A stretch of DNA of 64,000 nt from Oscillospiraceae bacterium (GCA_910575505.1 CAJTFK010000006.1:62001-126000), one strand, 5' to 3'; shown: positions 16,556 to 25,587, numbered from the stretch's first letter. The notes: a model not told the origin generated them from the letters alone. Numbers and translations: made by a program.

Positions 16556-17425
16556 ATGGAAAAAAACAGGGTGCAGATGCTGACGCTGGTTCTCTGCGCA
16601 GCTTTGCTGGGGCTGAACCTCTGGCAGGGGAAACACCTTAACAGACTGGAGGAACGTATCTCCGAGGCGCAGATGTATGTGATGGACGACATTCGGAGCC
16701 TGGAGGCCGCAGTCTCTTCCCAGGCCCGGGAGGCGGAGGAGCTGGTCCGGAGCTGGGAGGATACCCCTTCCGTGAATATGGAAAAGCGCTGCCTGGACGT
16801 GGAGGTTTCCGCCGCGCTGAAGGAGTGGCGGGAGGATACCGCCGCAGAGCTGGTCTGGGAGATTGAGAACGGCGGCAGCGGCAGCGGGTCCGTGCCCATG
16901 GCCGGCGACGGAGCGGGGACCTTTACAGCTACGTTGGAGCTGCCTCTGGACGAGCTTTGGACGGACTACGGCCTGTACACAGTCATCCGGAACGGCGAGA
17001 CCCGGCATCGGCAATCCCTGGGCCTTCTGGGCAGCGCAGGGGAGCTTCTGCCGGTCCAATGCACGTCTCAGGCGGGGCGGACCCAGGCGGAGTACATGAA
17101 GGACGTCTTTACCGTATACGAGTGCGGCGCGGAGCTGTACACGGGTTCCTCGGAAACAGAGGGCCACATGTTCCGCCTCCGGCGCGGCGGAGAGATTGCG
17201 GCGGAACAGGCGGCGGAGCCGGGAGACCGTTCGGACAGCTATTTCTGCGGCAAGCTGTCCGCGGAGGTCCGGCCTGGGGATGAAATAGCCCTGACCTTCT
17301 TCTGCCGGGACAAAAACGGCCTGGGCTATGAATTCCTGCTTCGGAGCTGGATCGCCGTGGCGGAGCGGGACCTTTGGGACAACAGTACCGCCTGGGTGGA
17401 CTGGCCCCGGCTCACCTGGGAATAA
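16556..17425 (+). CDS. Membrane-anchored extracytoplasmic protein, unknown function
   Basis: 289 residues. An N-terminal hydrophobic segment (MLTLVLCAALLGLNLW, about 8-23) is followed by an acidic helical stretch likely to form a coiled coil (HLNRLEERISEAQMY to about residue 65) and then a beta-rich C-terminal domain of about 200 residues. It looks like a type II membrane protein with its bulk outside. AAGGAGG precedes ATG 16556. It starts 27 bases after ecfT and may be co-transcribed, but no functional link is evident. I do not recognise the family. Confidence 0.75.
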   Translation: MEKNRVQMLTLVLCAALLGLNLWQGKHLNRLEERISEAQMYVMDDIRSLEAAVSSQAREAEELVRSWEDTPSVNMEKRCLDVEVSAALKEWREDTAAELVWEIENGGSGSGSVPMAGDGAGTFTATLELPLDELWTDYGLYTVIRNGETRHRQSLGLLGSAGELLPVQCTSQAGRTQAEYMKDVFTVYECGAELYTGSSETEGHMFRLRRGGEIAAEQAAEPGDRSDSYFCGKLSAEVRPGDEIALTFFCRDKNGLGYEFLLRSWIAVAERDLWDNSTAWVDWPRLTWE

Positions 17426-17467
17426 CCGGAGAACGGGATTCCATCTTTTGAAGGAGAGGCTTTGTCA

Positions 17468-18136
17468 ATGAATGCGTCCGACAAGTTTGCGAAGCTCCAC
17501 AGCGGGGAAATCTACGACCCCATGGACAGCGAGATTTTTGATATTCAGGTTCAATGTCTGGAACTGCTCTATGAGTACAACCAGACCCGCCCCAGTGAAG
17601 GGGAGAAGCGGGCCGCCCTTTTGAAGAAGATGCTGGCCGAGGCGGGAGAGGGCTGCTACATTGAGCCGCCCTTCCACGCCAATTGGGGCGGGCGTCATGT
17701 ACATCTGGGAAAACAGGTCTACGCCAATTTCGGCTTTACCTGTGTGGACGACACTCATATCTATGTGGGGGACTACGCCCTTTTCGGGCCCAATGTGGTG
17801 CTTGCCACGCCCAATCACCCCTTCCTGCCGGAGCTGCGGGCCAGGGGCTATCAGTACAATCTGTCCATTCATATTGGGACGGGCTGCTGGCTGGGGGCCG
17901 GGGTTGTGGTAGCCCCCGGCGTGACCATTGGAGACTGGAGCGTAATCGGAGCGGGCAGCGTGGTCACCCGGGACATTCCGGCAGGCGTGCTGGCGGCGGG
18001 GAATCCCTGCCGGGTGCTGCGGGAGCTGGATGAGCGGGACCGGAAGTATTATCACCGGGACATGGAAATCGACTGGGAGGCCATGGCGGAGCTGGACGCG
18101 GCCCAGGCGGAGAGAGGGATTTCAGCCGGGCAGTGA
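17468..18136 (+). CDS. Sugar O-acetyltransferase, maltose/galactoside acetyltransferase-like
   Basis: 222 residues. N-terminal Maa-type helix pair (KLHSGEIYDPMDSEI, LELLYEYNQTRPSE), then left-handed beta-helix hexapeptides (FGFTCVDDTHIYVGD, IGTGCWLGAGVVVAPGVTIGDWSVIGAGSVVTRDIPAGVLAAGNP in short pieces). The catalytic His is in TPNHPF. It would transfer acetyl from acetyl-CoA to a sugar hydroxyl; the natural substrate is uncertain. Start: AAGGAGAGG at 17451-17459 fits either ATG 17468 or TTG 17462; ATG is preferred. Confidence 0.9.
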   Translation: MNASDKFAKLHSGEIYDPMDSEIFDIQVQCLELLYEYNQTRPSEGEKRAALLKKMLAEAGEGCYIEPPFHANWGGRHVHLGKQVYANFGFTCVDDTHIYVGDYALFGPNVVLATPNHPFLPELRARGYQYNLSIHIGTGCWLGAGVVVAPGVTIGDWSVIGAGSVVTRDIPAGVLAAGNPCRVLRELDERDRKYYHRDMEIDWEAMAELDAAQAERGISAGQ

Positions 18137-18232
18137 CCGGCTGTGCGCCCGCCTTTTTTTGGGGTGCGCCTGCGGCGGCGGGAGACCAGTCCCGGCGCCG
18201 GAATCCATAAGCGTCCGGAGTGAGGAGAAACG

Positions 18233-18988
18233 ATGCGCAATATTGCCTTGAAACTCGCCTATAACGGCACCGCCTATCACGGCTGGCAGGTGCAGAAAAA
18301 CGCCGCCAGCGTCTGCGAGACGCTGGAAAAGGCCATTGGAAGAGTATGCGGCGGGCCGGTCCATCTCACCGGCTGCGGACGGACCGACGCCGGAGTACAC
18401 GCGGAGCGGTATGTGGCAAATTTCCGCACGGACAGCCGCATTCCCATTGACCGGATGCCCTACGCCATCAACACCCACACCCCGGAGGATATCGCCATCC
18501 GGGAGGCGGTGGAGGTTCCGGAGGCGTTCAACGCCATCGGATCCTGTATCAAAAAGGAATATACCTACCGTATCTATAACTCCCGCTTTAAAAATCCCTT
18601 CTATGTCAACCGGGCTTATTTTTACCCGAAGCGGCTGGATGAGGACTTTTTGAACCGGGCGGCCCATATGTTTGTGGGGACCCATGATTTCCGGGCGGTC
18701 CGCTCCGTGGGCACGGAGACCCGGACCACCGTCCGGACTGTCTACTGGTGCGACGTGACCCGGAACGGCGACCTGCTGGAGCTGCGGGTCTGCGCCGACG
18801 GATTTTTGTACAACATGGTCCGGGCCATCACCGGCACGGTGCTCTATGCCGCCGAGGGAAAATTTGCCCCGGAGGATATTCCGGAGATTCTGGAACGGGG
18901 GGACCGGAGCCTGGCGGGACCCACCGCGCCCCCCGGCGGACTGTACCTGACAAGACTGTGGTATGAGGATGAACGGCTGAATGAGTGA
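18233..18988 (+). CDS. truA: tRNA pseudouridine(38-40) synthase TruA
   Basis: 251 residues, normal length. The catalytic motif CGRTDAGVH with its Asp is intact; LAYNGTAYHGWQVQ and FLYNMVRAITGTVL are further family motifs. TruA modifies uridines 38-40 in the anticodon stem. GAGGAG precedes ATG 18233. It overlaps the next gene by 8 bases. Confidence 0.96.
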   Translation: MRNIALKLAYNGTAYHGWQVQKNAASVCETLEKAIGRVCGGPVHLTGCGRTDAGVHAERYVANFRTDSRIPIDRMPYAINTHTPEDIAIREAVEVPEAFNAIGSCIKKEYTYRIYNSRFKNPFYVNRAYFYPKRLDEDFLNRAAHMFVGTHDFRAVRSVGTETRTTVRTVYWCDVTRNGDLLELRVCADGFLYNMVRAITGTVLYAAEGKFAPEDIPEILERGDRSLAGPTAPPGGLYLTRLWYEDERLNE

Positions 18989-20177
18989 CGGGCGGAAGGA
19001 TATCTGGAATGATGACGACGGGGAACGGGAGGCCCGGAGGGCTGAACGGGCCGAGAAAAACGGGAAGCTGAAAAGCTTTCTCACTTTTTTGCTGGCCCTA
19101 GCTCTGGTGCTGGCGGTGGTGGTGCTGGCGGCCTACCGGGACGGCACCGGCTTTGACATTCTCCGCCGCTATCTGAACTACGGCCGGCCGGAGCAGACAG
19201 GGGGAACGGCCCTCTACGCATATGACGCCTCACCGAAGAACCGTTTTGCTGCCGTTGAGGAGAATTTGGCGGTGTTGTCGGAGACGTCCCTGCGGCTGTT
19301 CGATAAAAACGGTCAGGAGCTCTGGTCCGTCGATGTGAACATGGGAGCGCCTGCCCTGACCGCCGGAGGCGGCCGGCTGGCGGCCTATGACGTGGGCGGA
19401 ACCTCTCTGTATGTGGCAAACGCAGGCGGTATGCTGCTGGAGCTGACCGCCGCCGAGGGGGAGCCCTTCCTTGCCGCCTCGCTGAACGAAGACGGATGGC
19501 TGGCGGTGACGGCGGAGAAAAAGGGCTGCAAGGGCTGCGTCAGCGTCTATGACCCGGAAATGAAGCTGGCCTTCGCCTTTGACTCCCGGCGGCGTTTTGT
19601 GCTGGATGGCTGCGTGGTGGGAAAGCGCCTGGCGGCGGTGACCCTGGGACAGGAAAACGGCGTCTTTGTCAGCAATATCGTGCTCTATGAGCTGACGAAG
19701 GAGGAGCCCACGGCGGATTATGATATTTCCGGCGGGCTGGTGGCCGCCATCGGCCAGCAGAACGGAAAAATCGCCGCCATTTCCGATACCGGCCTGAGCT
19801 ATGCCAAACCCGACGGGGAAATCGAGGCGTCCTATTCCTATGGCGGGGACTATCTGCGGGATTTTGACCTGGGGGGCGACGGCTTTACGGCACTGCTGCT
19901 GAACCGTTACCGTTCCGGCAGCGTGGGCCGTCTGGTGACAGTGGACAGCGATGGCGCAGAGCTGGGGATCCTGGAGGTGCGGGAGGAAATATTGAGCCTC
20001 TCCGCGGCCGGGCGCTATCTGGCGGTGCTTTACAGCGGCCGTCTGGAGGTCTATAATCAGGACCTGCAGACCTATGCCTCTCTGCGGGGGGTTGAGGATG
20101 TCCGGGAGGTTCTGATGCGGCCTGACGGGGCGGTGCTGATGCTGTCGGGCAGCTCCGCCAGTCTGTTCCTGCCATGA
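18981..20177 (+). CDS. Membrane-anchored beta-propeller-like protein (DUF5711-like)
   Basis: 398 residues. A charged cytoplasmic N-terminus (DGEREARRAERAEKNGK) precedes one membrane helix at about 34-52 (FLALALVLAVVVLAAYR in outline). The remaining 340 residues consist of repeated beta strands with WD/PQQ-like turns (LRLFDKNGQELWSVDV, SLYVANAGGMLLELTA, GRLEVYNQDLQTYA), suggesting an extracytoplasmic propeller. This matches the general picture of the DUF5711 family seen in Clostridia next to a CvpA-like gene, as here. Function unknown. Confidence 0.8.
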   Translation: MSDGRKDIWNDDDGEREARRAERAEKNGKLKSFLTFLLALALVLAVVVLAAYRDGTGFDILRRYLNYGRPEQTGGTALYAYDASPKNRFAAVEENLAVLSETSLRLFDKNGQELWSVDVNMGAPALTAGGGRLAAYDVGGTSLYVANAGGMLLELTAAEGEPFLAASLNEDGWLAVTAEKKGCKGCVSVYDPEMKLAFAFDSRRRFVLDGCVVGKRLAAVTLGQENGVFVSNIVLYELTKEEPTADYDISGGLVAAIGQQNGKIAAISDTGLSYAKPDGEIEASYSYGGDYLRDFDLGGDGFTALLLNRYRSGSVGRLVTVDSDGAELGILEVREEILSLSAAGRYLAVLYSGRLEVYNQDLQTYASLRGVEDVREVLMRPDGAVLMLSGSSASLFLP

Positions 20178-20235
20178 ATGTGAAAAATTGATGGGCAAAT
20201 TCACAAAACGTTTACAGGAAAAGAGGTAGGAAAGT

Positions 20236-20922
20236 TTGTCATCACCTGTTATAATAGATGCGGCTGCCGCGGCAGTGCTGCTGGGATTTACCGTGTGGGG
20301 GGCCAAAAAGGGTCTGATGAGGAGTCTTGCGGGTCTGGCGGTGGTGCTGGTGGCCCTGGTTGGCGCCAGCATGATTGCCTCGGCGCTCTCGGGTCCCGCG
20401 GCGAAGCTGCTGGCCCCCGTTATTGAGCGCCACATAGAAACCCGGGTGGAGGCGGAGATTCAGAAGAATCTGCCCCTGGGCCATATGCCCGGCGCCATGC
20501 CGGAGGAGCTGGAAGACCTGCTGGACCTGCTGGGTCTGGATGCGGAACGGCGGGAGGCTCTGGCCTCGGAGGCCGGGGAGACCATTCGGGAGACCGGCGT
20601 CTCCGCTGCCACGGCGGTGGTGGAGAGTCTGGCCCGTTCGTTTTTACACGGCCTGCTGTATACGGTCTCTTTCGCGGTGCTGACCGTGCTGCTCCATCTG
20701 CTGGTCCGGGCCCTGGACCTGGTGCTGCGCCTGCCGGGACTCCATGGGCTCAACGCCCTGGGCGGCGGAGCCCTGGGACTGCTGGAGGCAGCTCTGCTGC
20801 TGTTTCTGGCGGCATGGGCGCTGCGGACGCTGGGGGTTTCCGTGGGGGAAGAGGAGAGCCGTCTGTTCCGGTTTTTCGCCGTACATAGCCCTCTGGATGC
20901 CCTGAAGCTTTTCTTGCGCTAA
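20236..20922 (+). CDS. CvpA-family membrane protein
   Basis: 228 residues with a TTG start at 20236 preceded by AGGTAGGAAAG. Four hydrophobic segments; the first includes the CvpA entry motif (AAAAVLLGFTVWGAKKGLMRSLAGL) in pieces, and the long middle loop carries acidic helices. CvpA proteins are linked to colicin V production or envelope stress resistance, but the molecular role is unknown. Odd: the last codons KLFLR and the stop are encoded inside the first unit of a 17-bp tandem repeat that continues for 80 bases downstream. Confidence 0.8.
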   Translation: MSSPVIIDAAAAAVLLGFTVWGAKKGLMRSLAGLAVVLVALVGASMIASALSGPAAKLLAPVIERHIETRVEAEIQKNLPLGHMPGAMPEELEDLLDLLGLDAERREALASEAGETIRETGVSAATAVVESLARSFLHGLLYTVSFAVLTVLLHLLVRALDLVLRLPGLHGLNALGGGALGLLEAALLLFLAAWALRTLGVSVGEEESRLFRFFAVHSPLDALKLFLR

Positions 20923-21000
20923 AGCTTTTCTTGCGCTAAAGCTTTTCTTGCGCTAAAGCTTTTCTTGCGCTAAAGCTTTTTTTGTGCTAAAGCTATTTTC
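20905..21000 (+). repeat. 17-bp tandem repeat, about 5.6 copies
   Basis: The unit aagcttttcttgcgcta occurs identically four times (20905-20921, 20922-20938, 20939-20955, 20956-20972), once with two changes (20973-20989) and once truncated (from 20990). The stop codon of the CvpA-like gene spans the junction of units 1 and 2. Units are directly adjacent, with no spacers, so this is not a CRISPR array. Confidence 0.97.
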
Positions 21001-21131
21001 ACGCTTCTCCCGGATGGAGGCGTTTCTCCCGAAGCTTCCGGGAAGACTGGAAAACGGACCAGAAGCCCGCCTGACACGGGCATCTACAATGTCTATTAAG
21101 TGCGCCGGTGGGCGCGTGGAGGTTTAAGAAA

Positions 21132-23438
21132 ATGCAGCCGACACTTTGTTCAAGATGTAAAAAAAATGTTGCCGTGGTGTTCATTTCCAAGCTGGACGGT
21201 GACAAGACCATCAATGAGGGCCTGTGCCTGAAATGCGCCAAGGACCTGGGGCTTCCCCAGGTGGACGACATGATGAAACGTATGGGCATCTCCGACGAGG
21301 ATTTGGAAACCCTCAACAGCGAAATGATGCAGGCGATGAACGGCGTGGAAAATATAGACGAGATTCCCAGCGAAGGGGAGGAAGAGGAGGAAGAGGGCAA
21401 GACCGCCACCTTCCCCTTCCTGAACCGGCTGTTTTCCGGCGGCGAAGCCAAGAAAGAGGACGCTCCCGACGAGGGCCGGGAAAAGGAGCGGAAGGAACGC
21501 AAGGAGCCCAAGAACGGAAAGCGGAAGTATCTGGAAAATTACTGTATTTCCCTGACTCAGAAGGCCAAGGATAACAAGCTGGACCCGGTGATTGGACGGA
21601 CCCAGGAGATTGAGCGGGTGGTCCAGATTCTCAACCGCCGCCAGAAAAACAATCCCTGCCTGATCGGTGAGCCCGGCGTCGGAAAAACCGCCATCGCCGA
21701 GGGGCTGGCCCAGCGCATTGCCAAGGGTGACGTGCCCTTCAAGCTCCGGGAGAAGGAGGTCCACATCCTGGACCTGACGGCGCTGGTGGCCGGAACCCAG
21801 TTCCGGGGCCAGTTTGAGAGCCGCATGAAGGGCCTGATTGACGAGGTGAAGCGGCTGGGGAACATCATCCTGATGATTGACGAGGTCCACACCCTGGTGG
21901 GTGCCGGAGACGCCGAGGGGAGCATGAATGCCGCCAATATTCTCAAGCCTGCCCTTTCCCGGGGAGAGATTCAGGTGATTGGCGCCACAACCTTCAACGA
22001 ATACCGCAAGTCCATTGAGAAGGACAGCGCTCTGGAGCGCCGGTTCCAGCCTGTCACTGTCAACGAGCCCTCCATTGAGGACTCCGTGGCCATTCTGAAA
22101 GGCCTGGCTCCCAACTATGAGAAGTTCCACGGCGTGAAAATGTCCGACGGCATCCTTCGTCAGGCGGTGCTGCTCAGCGAGCGCTATATTACCGACCGGT
22201 TCCTGCCGGATAAGGCCATTGACCTGATTGACGAGGCCTGCTCTGATCTGAATCTGAAGGACCCGGATATCTCCCGGCGGATGGAGATTCAGCGAGAGCT
22301 GGACGACTACGCCAAGGAACGCACCATGCTGGAGGAAAAGGAGGAGAAGACCGAAGAGGATTACGCCCGCATGGCTGAGCTGAAAAGCCGGGATCTCCAG
22401 CTCAGCACGGAGCAGGAAAGCCTGAAAGAGAAGGGTGATCCTCAGCTGTCCATGGAAAATCTGGCCCACGTGATTGAGCTGTGGACCAAGATTCCTGCCT
22501 CCCGCATCCGGGAACAGGAATTCCAGCGCCTCAGCCAGCTGGAAGCCCGGCTGAAGGAGCACATCATCGGTCAGGACGAGGCCATTGCCGCCGTGTCCGC
22601 CGCGGTCCGCCGGAACCGGGTAGGCATCTCCCCCAAGCATAAGCCCGTGAGCTTCATTTTCGTCGGCTCCACCGGCGTGGGCAAGACGGAGCTGGTAAAG
22701 CAGCTGGCCAGCGACCTGTTCAATACCCCCGACGCCCTGATCCGGCTGGATATGTCGGAATTCATGGAGAAGCACTCCGTTTCCCGAATCGTAGGCTCTC
22801 CGCCGGGCTACGTGGGCTATGACGAGGCGGGTCAGCTGACGGAGAAAATCCGCCGGAAGCCCTATGCCGTCATCCTCTTCGACGAGATTGAGAAGGCTCA
22901 CCCGGATGTTCTGAATGTGCTGCTGCAAATTCTGGACGACGGAGAAATCACCGACGCCCACGGGCGGAAGGTAAACTTTGAAAATACCATCATCGTGATG
23001 ACCTCCAACGCCGGCAGCGGAAACAAGGAAAGCGGCTCAGTGGGTTTTGACCGGAGCTTCAGCCAGCAGGACAGCGAGAAGGCCATGAAGGCGCTCCAGC
23101 AGTTCCTGCGGCCGGAGTTCATCAACCGGGTAGACGCCGTGATTACCTTCAATCGGCTCTCTGAGGAGAATTTCCAGGCCATTGCCCGGATTATGCTGGA
23201 CGAGCTGCGGGACTCCCTGCGGGAGAAGGGCATCACCTTTACCTATGACAGCGCCCTGCTGGAACTGCTGACGAAAAAATCCTATTCCCGCACCTATGGC
23301 GCGCGAAATCTCCGGCGGACCATTCAGAAGGAGCTGGAGGACCCCATGGCCACCAAAATCATCGACAGCTACGAAGCGCCCATCGCCGGTATCAGCGCGG
23401 GGGTGGACCAGGATTCCGTGTGCCTGACGGCAAGGTAA
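21132..23438 (+). CDS. ClpE/ClpC-type AAA+ ATPase with N-terminal zinc finger
   Basis: 768 residues from ATG 21132 (GGAGG 9 bases upstream; ATG 21108 lacks an RBS). The N-terminus is a four-Cys zinc finger (CSRCKKN and CLKCAKD, residues 6-40), as in ClpE, in place of the double Clp_N repeat of ClpC. Two AAA+ modules follow: D1 with Walker A GEPGVGKT and Walker B ILMIDEVH; D2 with GSTGVGKT and ILFDEIEKA. A coiled-coil middle region (ELDDYAKERTMLEEKEEKTEED in part) sits between them. It should unfold proteins for ClpP; a ClpP-binding loop is expected in D2 but I did not identify it. No CtsR or McsAB genes are adjacent. Confidence 0.9.
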   Translation: MQPTLCSRCKKNVAVVFISKLDGDKTINEGLCLKCAKDLGLPQVDDMMKRMGISDEDLETLNSEMMQAMNGVENIDEIPSEGEEEEEEGKTATFPFLNRLFSGGEAKKEDAPDEGREKERKERKEPKNGKRKYLENYCISLTQKAKDNKLDPVIGRTQEIERVVQILNRRQKNNPCLIGEPGVGKTAIAEGLAQRIAKGDVPFKLREKEVHILDLTALVAGTQFRGQFESRMKGLIDEVKRLGNIILMIDEVHTLVGAGDAEGSMNAANILKPALSRGEIQVIGATTFNEYRKSIEKDSALERRFQPVTVNEPSIEDSVAILKGLAPNYEKFHGVKMSDGILRQAVLLSERYITDRFLPDKAIDLIDEACSDLNLKDPDISRRMEIQRELDDYAKERTMLEEKEEKTEEDYARMAELKSRDLQLSTEQESLKEKGDPQLSMENLAHVIELWTKIPASRIREQEFQRLSQLEARLKEHIIGQDEAIAAVSAAVRRNRVGISPKHKPVSFIFVGSTGVGKTELVKQLASDLFNTPDALIRLDMSEFMEKHSVSRIVGSPPGYVGYDEAGQLTEKIRRKPYAVILFDEIEKAHPDVLNVLLQILDDGEITDAHGRKVNFENTIIVMTSNAGSGNKESGSVGFDRSFSQQDSEKAMKALQQFLRPEFINRVDAVITFNRLSEENFQAIARIMLDELRDSLREKGITFTYDSALLELLTKKSYSRTYGARNLRRTIQKELEDPMATKIIDSYEAPIAGISAGVDQDSVCLTAR

Positions 23439-23459
23439 GCGGAGAGAAAAGGAGGGCCC

Positions 23460-23669
23460 ATGCTGTTTCGGAAGAATATTGATCCCCGCTGCGCCTATTG
23501 TCAGCGGGGACAGCAGCTCAACGAGCGCGAGGTGGCCTGCGTCAAGCGGGGCGTGGTGCCGGTGGAGCATTCCTGCCGGGCCTTTCGCTATGACCCGCTG
23601 AAGCGGGTTCCTCCCCGTCCGGCGGCGCTGGATACGAGGAGACTCAGCGAGCAGGACTTTTCCCTGTGA
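23460..23669 (+). CDS. Small Cys-containing protein, unknown
   Basis: 69 residues. AAAAGGAGG lies 5 bases before ATG 23460. It has CAYC (positions 11-14) and two further Cys at about 27 and 39 (EVACVKRG, EHSCRAFRYDP), a spacing that could bind zinc. The C-terminus (KRVPPRPAALDTRRLSEQDFSL) in part is basic and Pro-rich. It sits 21 bases after the Clp ATPase and 16 bases before a ferredoxin gene, so co-expression is likely. Not recognised beyond that. Confidence 0.75.
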   Translation: MLFRKNIDPRCAYCQRGQQLNEREVACVKRGVVPVEHSCRAFRYDPLKRVPPRPAALDTRRLSEQDFSL

Positions 23670-23685
23670 TATTGGAGGGGACAGT

Positions 23686-24510
23686 ATGGAAATTAAGCAG
23701 ATTCACGCGCTTTGCTACAGCGGCGCCGGCGTGACGGAAAAGACGGTCCGTCTTTTGGCGGAGACTCTGGAAAAAGAGCTAGGACTGCCGCAGGCGGTTT
23801 TCCACGGGTTCCGAAAACCTGAGGAGCGGGCGAAGGATTACAGATTTGGCCCCGGGGATCTGGTGGTGGTAGGAACGCCCACATATGCGGGCCGGGTACC
23901 CAACAAAATCGCGCCGGATTTTCGGGCCCGGCTCCGGGGGAACGGAGCCCTTGCCGTGCCGGTGGTGACCTTTGGCAACCGGGCCTTTGACAACGCGCTG
24001 GCGGAACTCTGCGCCCTGCTGGAGGCAAACGGCTTCCGGACTGCGGCGGCTGGGGCCTTTGTGGGGCGTCATGCCTTTACAGACGTTCTGGGAGAAGGCC
24101 GCCCGGACTGGGACGACCAGCGGGAGCTGCGGGCGTTTGGAAAGCGGATTGCTGAAAAGCTTGGAGGGCTGGATGCCCCGCCCCCGCCGGTGGAGGTTCC
24201 GGGAGACCCGGAAGCGCCCTACTATGTGCCTAAGGGGCTGGACGGTCAGCCCGTACAATTTTTGAAGGCAAAGCCCCAGACGGACCTGTCCAAATGCTGC
24301 AGCTGCGGCGTCTGCGCCCGGCTGTGCCCCATGGGCGCTATCGATCCGGCCAATGTGGCCGCAGTGCCGGGGACCTGCATCAAGTGTCAGTGCTGTGTCC
24401 GGAAATGTACCCATCATGCCAAGTATTTTGACGATCCCGCATTCCTGTCTCACGTGGCCATGCTGGAAAAAAATTTTCAGGAGCCCGGGGAAAACGCGGT
24501 GTTTCTGTGA
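23686..24510 (+). CDS. EFR1-type flavodoxin-ferredoxin protein
   Basis: 274 residues. Residues 1-160 are flavodoxin-like (HALCYSGAGVTEKTVRLLAE as FMN loop, VVVGTPTYAGRVPNKI as second loop). Residues about 203-250 hold two [4Fe-4S] motifs: CCSCGVCARLCP and CIKCQCCVRKC. The EFR1 family couples an FMN domain to a 2[4Fe-4S] ferredoxin and is common in anaerobes; the redox partner is unknown. The RBS GGAGGGG precedes ATG 23686. The gene ends at a strong terminator. Confidence 0.9.
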   Translation: MEIKQIHALCYSGAGVTEKTVRLLAETLEKELGLPQAVFHGFRKPEERAKDYRFGPGDLVVVGTPTYAGRVPNKIAPDFRARLRGNGALAVPVVTFGNRAFDNALAELCALLEANGFRTAAAGAFVGRHAFTDVLGEGRPDWDDQRELRAFGKRIAEKLGGLDAPPPPVEVPGDPEAPYYVPKGLDGQPVQFLKAKPQTDLSKCCSCGVCARLCPMGAIDPANVAAVPGTCIKCQCCVRKCTHHAKYFDDPAFLSHVAMLEKNFQEPGENAVFL

Positions 24511-24515
24511 AAATG

Positions 24516-24548
24516 AGGACCGGGGACTTATGTCCCCGGTCCTTATTC
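24516..24548 (+). terminator. Intrinsic terminator after the EFR1 gene
   Basis: Twelve-base stem aggaccggggac/gtccccggtcct (24516-24527 with 24532-24543), 4-base loop, moderately T-rich tail. Confidence 0.8.
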
Positions 24549-24571
24549 TGTCCCTTCAATTGCTTGCGCCC

Positions 24572-24593
24572 AAAAGGCTGAATGGATTCAGCC
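24572..24593 (-). terminator. Weak terminator overlapping the gluQRS stop codon
   Basis: On the minus strand the stem ggctgaat/attcagcc (24593-24586 with 24583-24576) is followed by TTTT. The TGA stop of the gene lies inside the left arm. Confidence 0.5.
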
Positions 24594-25529
24594 GAACAGG
24601 TTTTCAGGCAGGCGAATGTCTGCCTGGGGCACCTTTTCCCAGGAAAAGTCCTGAAGCAGAGATTGGGCGCTCCTGGGTCTGCTGGAGGGATTGAAGCCTG
24701 CCAGCCAGGCCAGCCTTCCCAGGAGTTCCTCCGCGGAAACCCGGCCTTGCAGGGTATCCAGTCCCGCGTCCGCGTTTCGCTTGGACAGCCGCCGTCCGTC
24801 GGGGGCCAGCAGGAGAGGGAAGTGGAGAAAAAGGGGCGGCGTCAGGCCCAGCAGCTCATACAGATACAGCTGCCGGGGTGTGGAGGACAGCAGGTCCGCT
24901 CCCCGGACGACCTCCGTGACGCCCATGGCGGCGTCATCCACCACTACCGCCAGCTGATAGGCAAACATGCCGTCGGAGCGGCGCAGGAGGAAGTCCCCGC
25001 AGTCCCTGTCCAGGTGTTCCCCATAGAGACCCATGTGACCGTCCGTGAAACGATACTCCTTGTCAGGGACGCGCAGCCGGAGGGCCGGGGGCCGGAGTCT
25101 GGCCTTTTCCGCCGCCTGCGCAGGGGAGAGGCTCCGGCAGGTCCCGGCATAAACCACCTGCCCGTCCTCCCGGTGAGGGGCGCTGGAGGCGTGAAGCTCC
25201 GCCCGTGTGCAGAAGCAGGGATAGACCAGTCCCATGGCCTCCAGCCGTTTCAGCGCCGCCTGATAGAGGTCGGTCCGCTGACTTTGGAAAAAGGGACCGC
25301 CGCTGCCACCCGCTTCCGGGCCCTCATCCCAAAACAGGCCCAGCCACCGGAGGTCCTCAATCATCTGCTCCGCATACCGGCGGGGGCAGCGGGCGGTGTC
25401 CAGATCCTCAATGCGCAGAACCACTCTGCCGCCCTTCTGACGGGCGCTGAGCCAGGCCAGCAGGCAGCACAGGATGTTTCCCAGGTGAATGCGCCCGCTG
25501 GGGGAGGGGGCGAACCGGCCCACGGTCAT
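24588..25529 (-). CDS. gluQRS: Glutamyl-Q tRNA(Asp) synthetase
   Basis: 313 residues, the length of GluQRS rather than of GltX (about 480), because the anticodon-binding domain is missing. HIGH-type motif in PSPSGRIHLGN, KMSKS-type motif LSKRNAD, and the zinc site CFC...YAGTC (family CxC, Y, C). It glutamylates queuosine at position 34 of tRNA-Asp. Start ATG 25529 has AAAAGGAGG upstream; the open frame continues to 25883 only as antisense to nothing meaningful. No queuosine synthesis genes are nearby. Confidence 0.93.
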   Translation of the reverse strand: MTVGRFAPSPSGRIHLGNILCCLLAWLSARQKGGRVVLRIEDLDTARCPRRYAEQMIEDLRWLGLFWDEGPEAGGSGGPFFQSQRTDLYQAALKRLEAMGLVYPCFCTRAELHASSAPHREDGQVVYAGTCRSLSPAQAAEKARLRPPALRLRVPDKEYRFTDGHMGLYGEHLDRDCGDFLLRRSDGMFAYQLAVVVDDAAMGVTEVVRGADLLSSTPRQLYLYELLGLTPPLFLHFPLLLAPDGRRLSKRNADAGLDTLQGRVSAEELLGRLAWLAGFNPSSRPRSAQSLLQDFSWEKVPQADIRLPENLFG

Positions 25530-25550
25530 AACAGAACCTCCTTTTACCGT

Positions 25551-25581
25551 AAAAGAGGGACCCGGACACAGGTCCGGGCCC
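25551..25581 (-). terminator. Intrinsic terminator after the fakA-like gene
   Basis: On the minus strand gggcccggac (25581-25572) pairs with gtccgggtccc (25567-25557) with one bulge, then a T-rich run. It separates the fakA-like gene from gluQRS. Confidence 0.8.
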
Positions 25582-25587
25582 GTCAGG

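Noticed and set aside
20905..21000. CRISPR array
   Set aside because: The repeated 17-bp units are directly adjacent with no spacers, and no cas genes are present.
21150..22961. 603-codon open frame on the minus strand
   Set aside because: Antisense to the Clp ATPase, whose two AAA+ modules are intact; no RBS and no recognisable motif.
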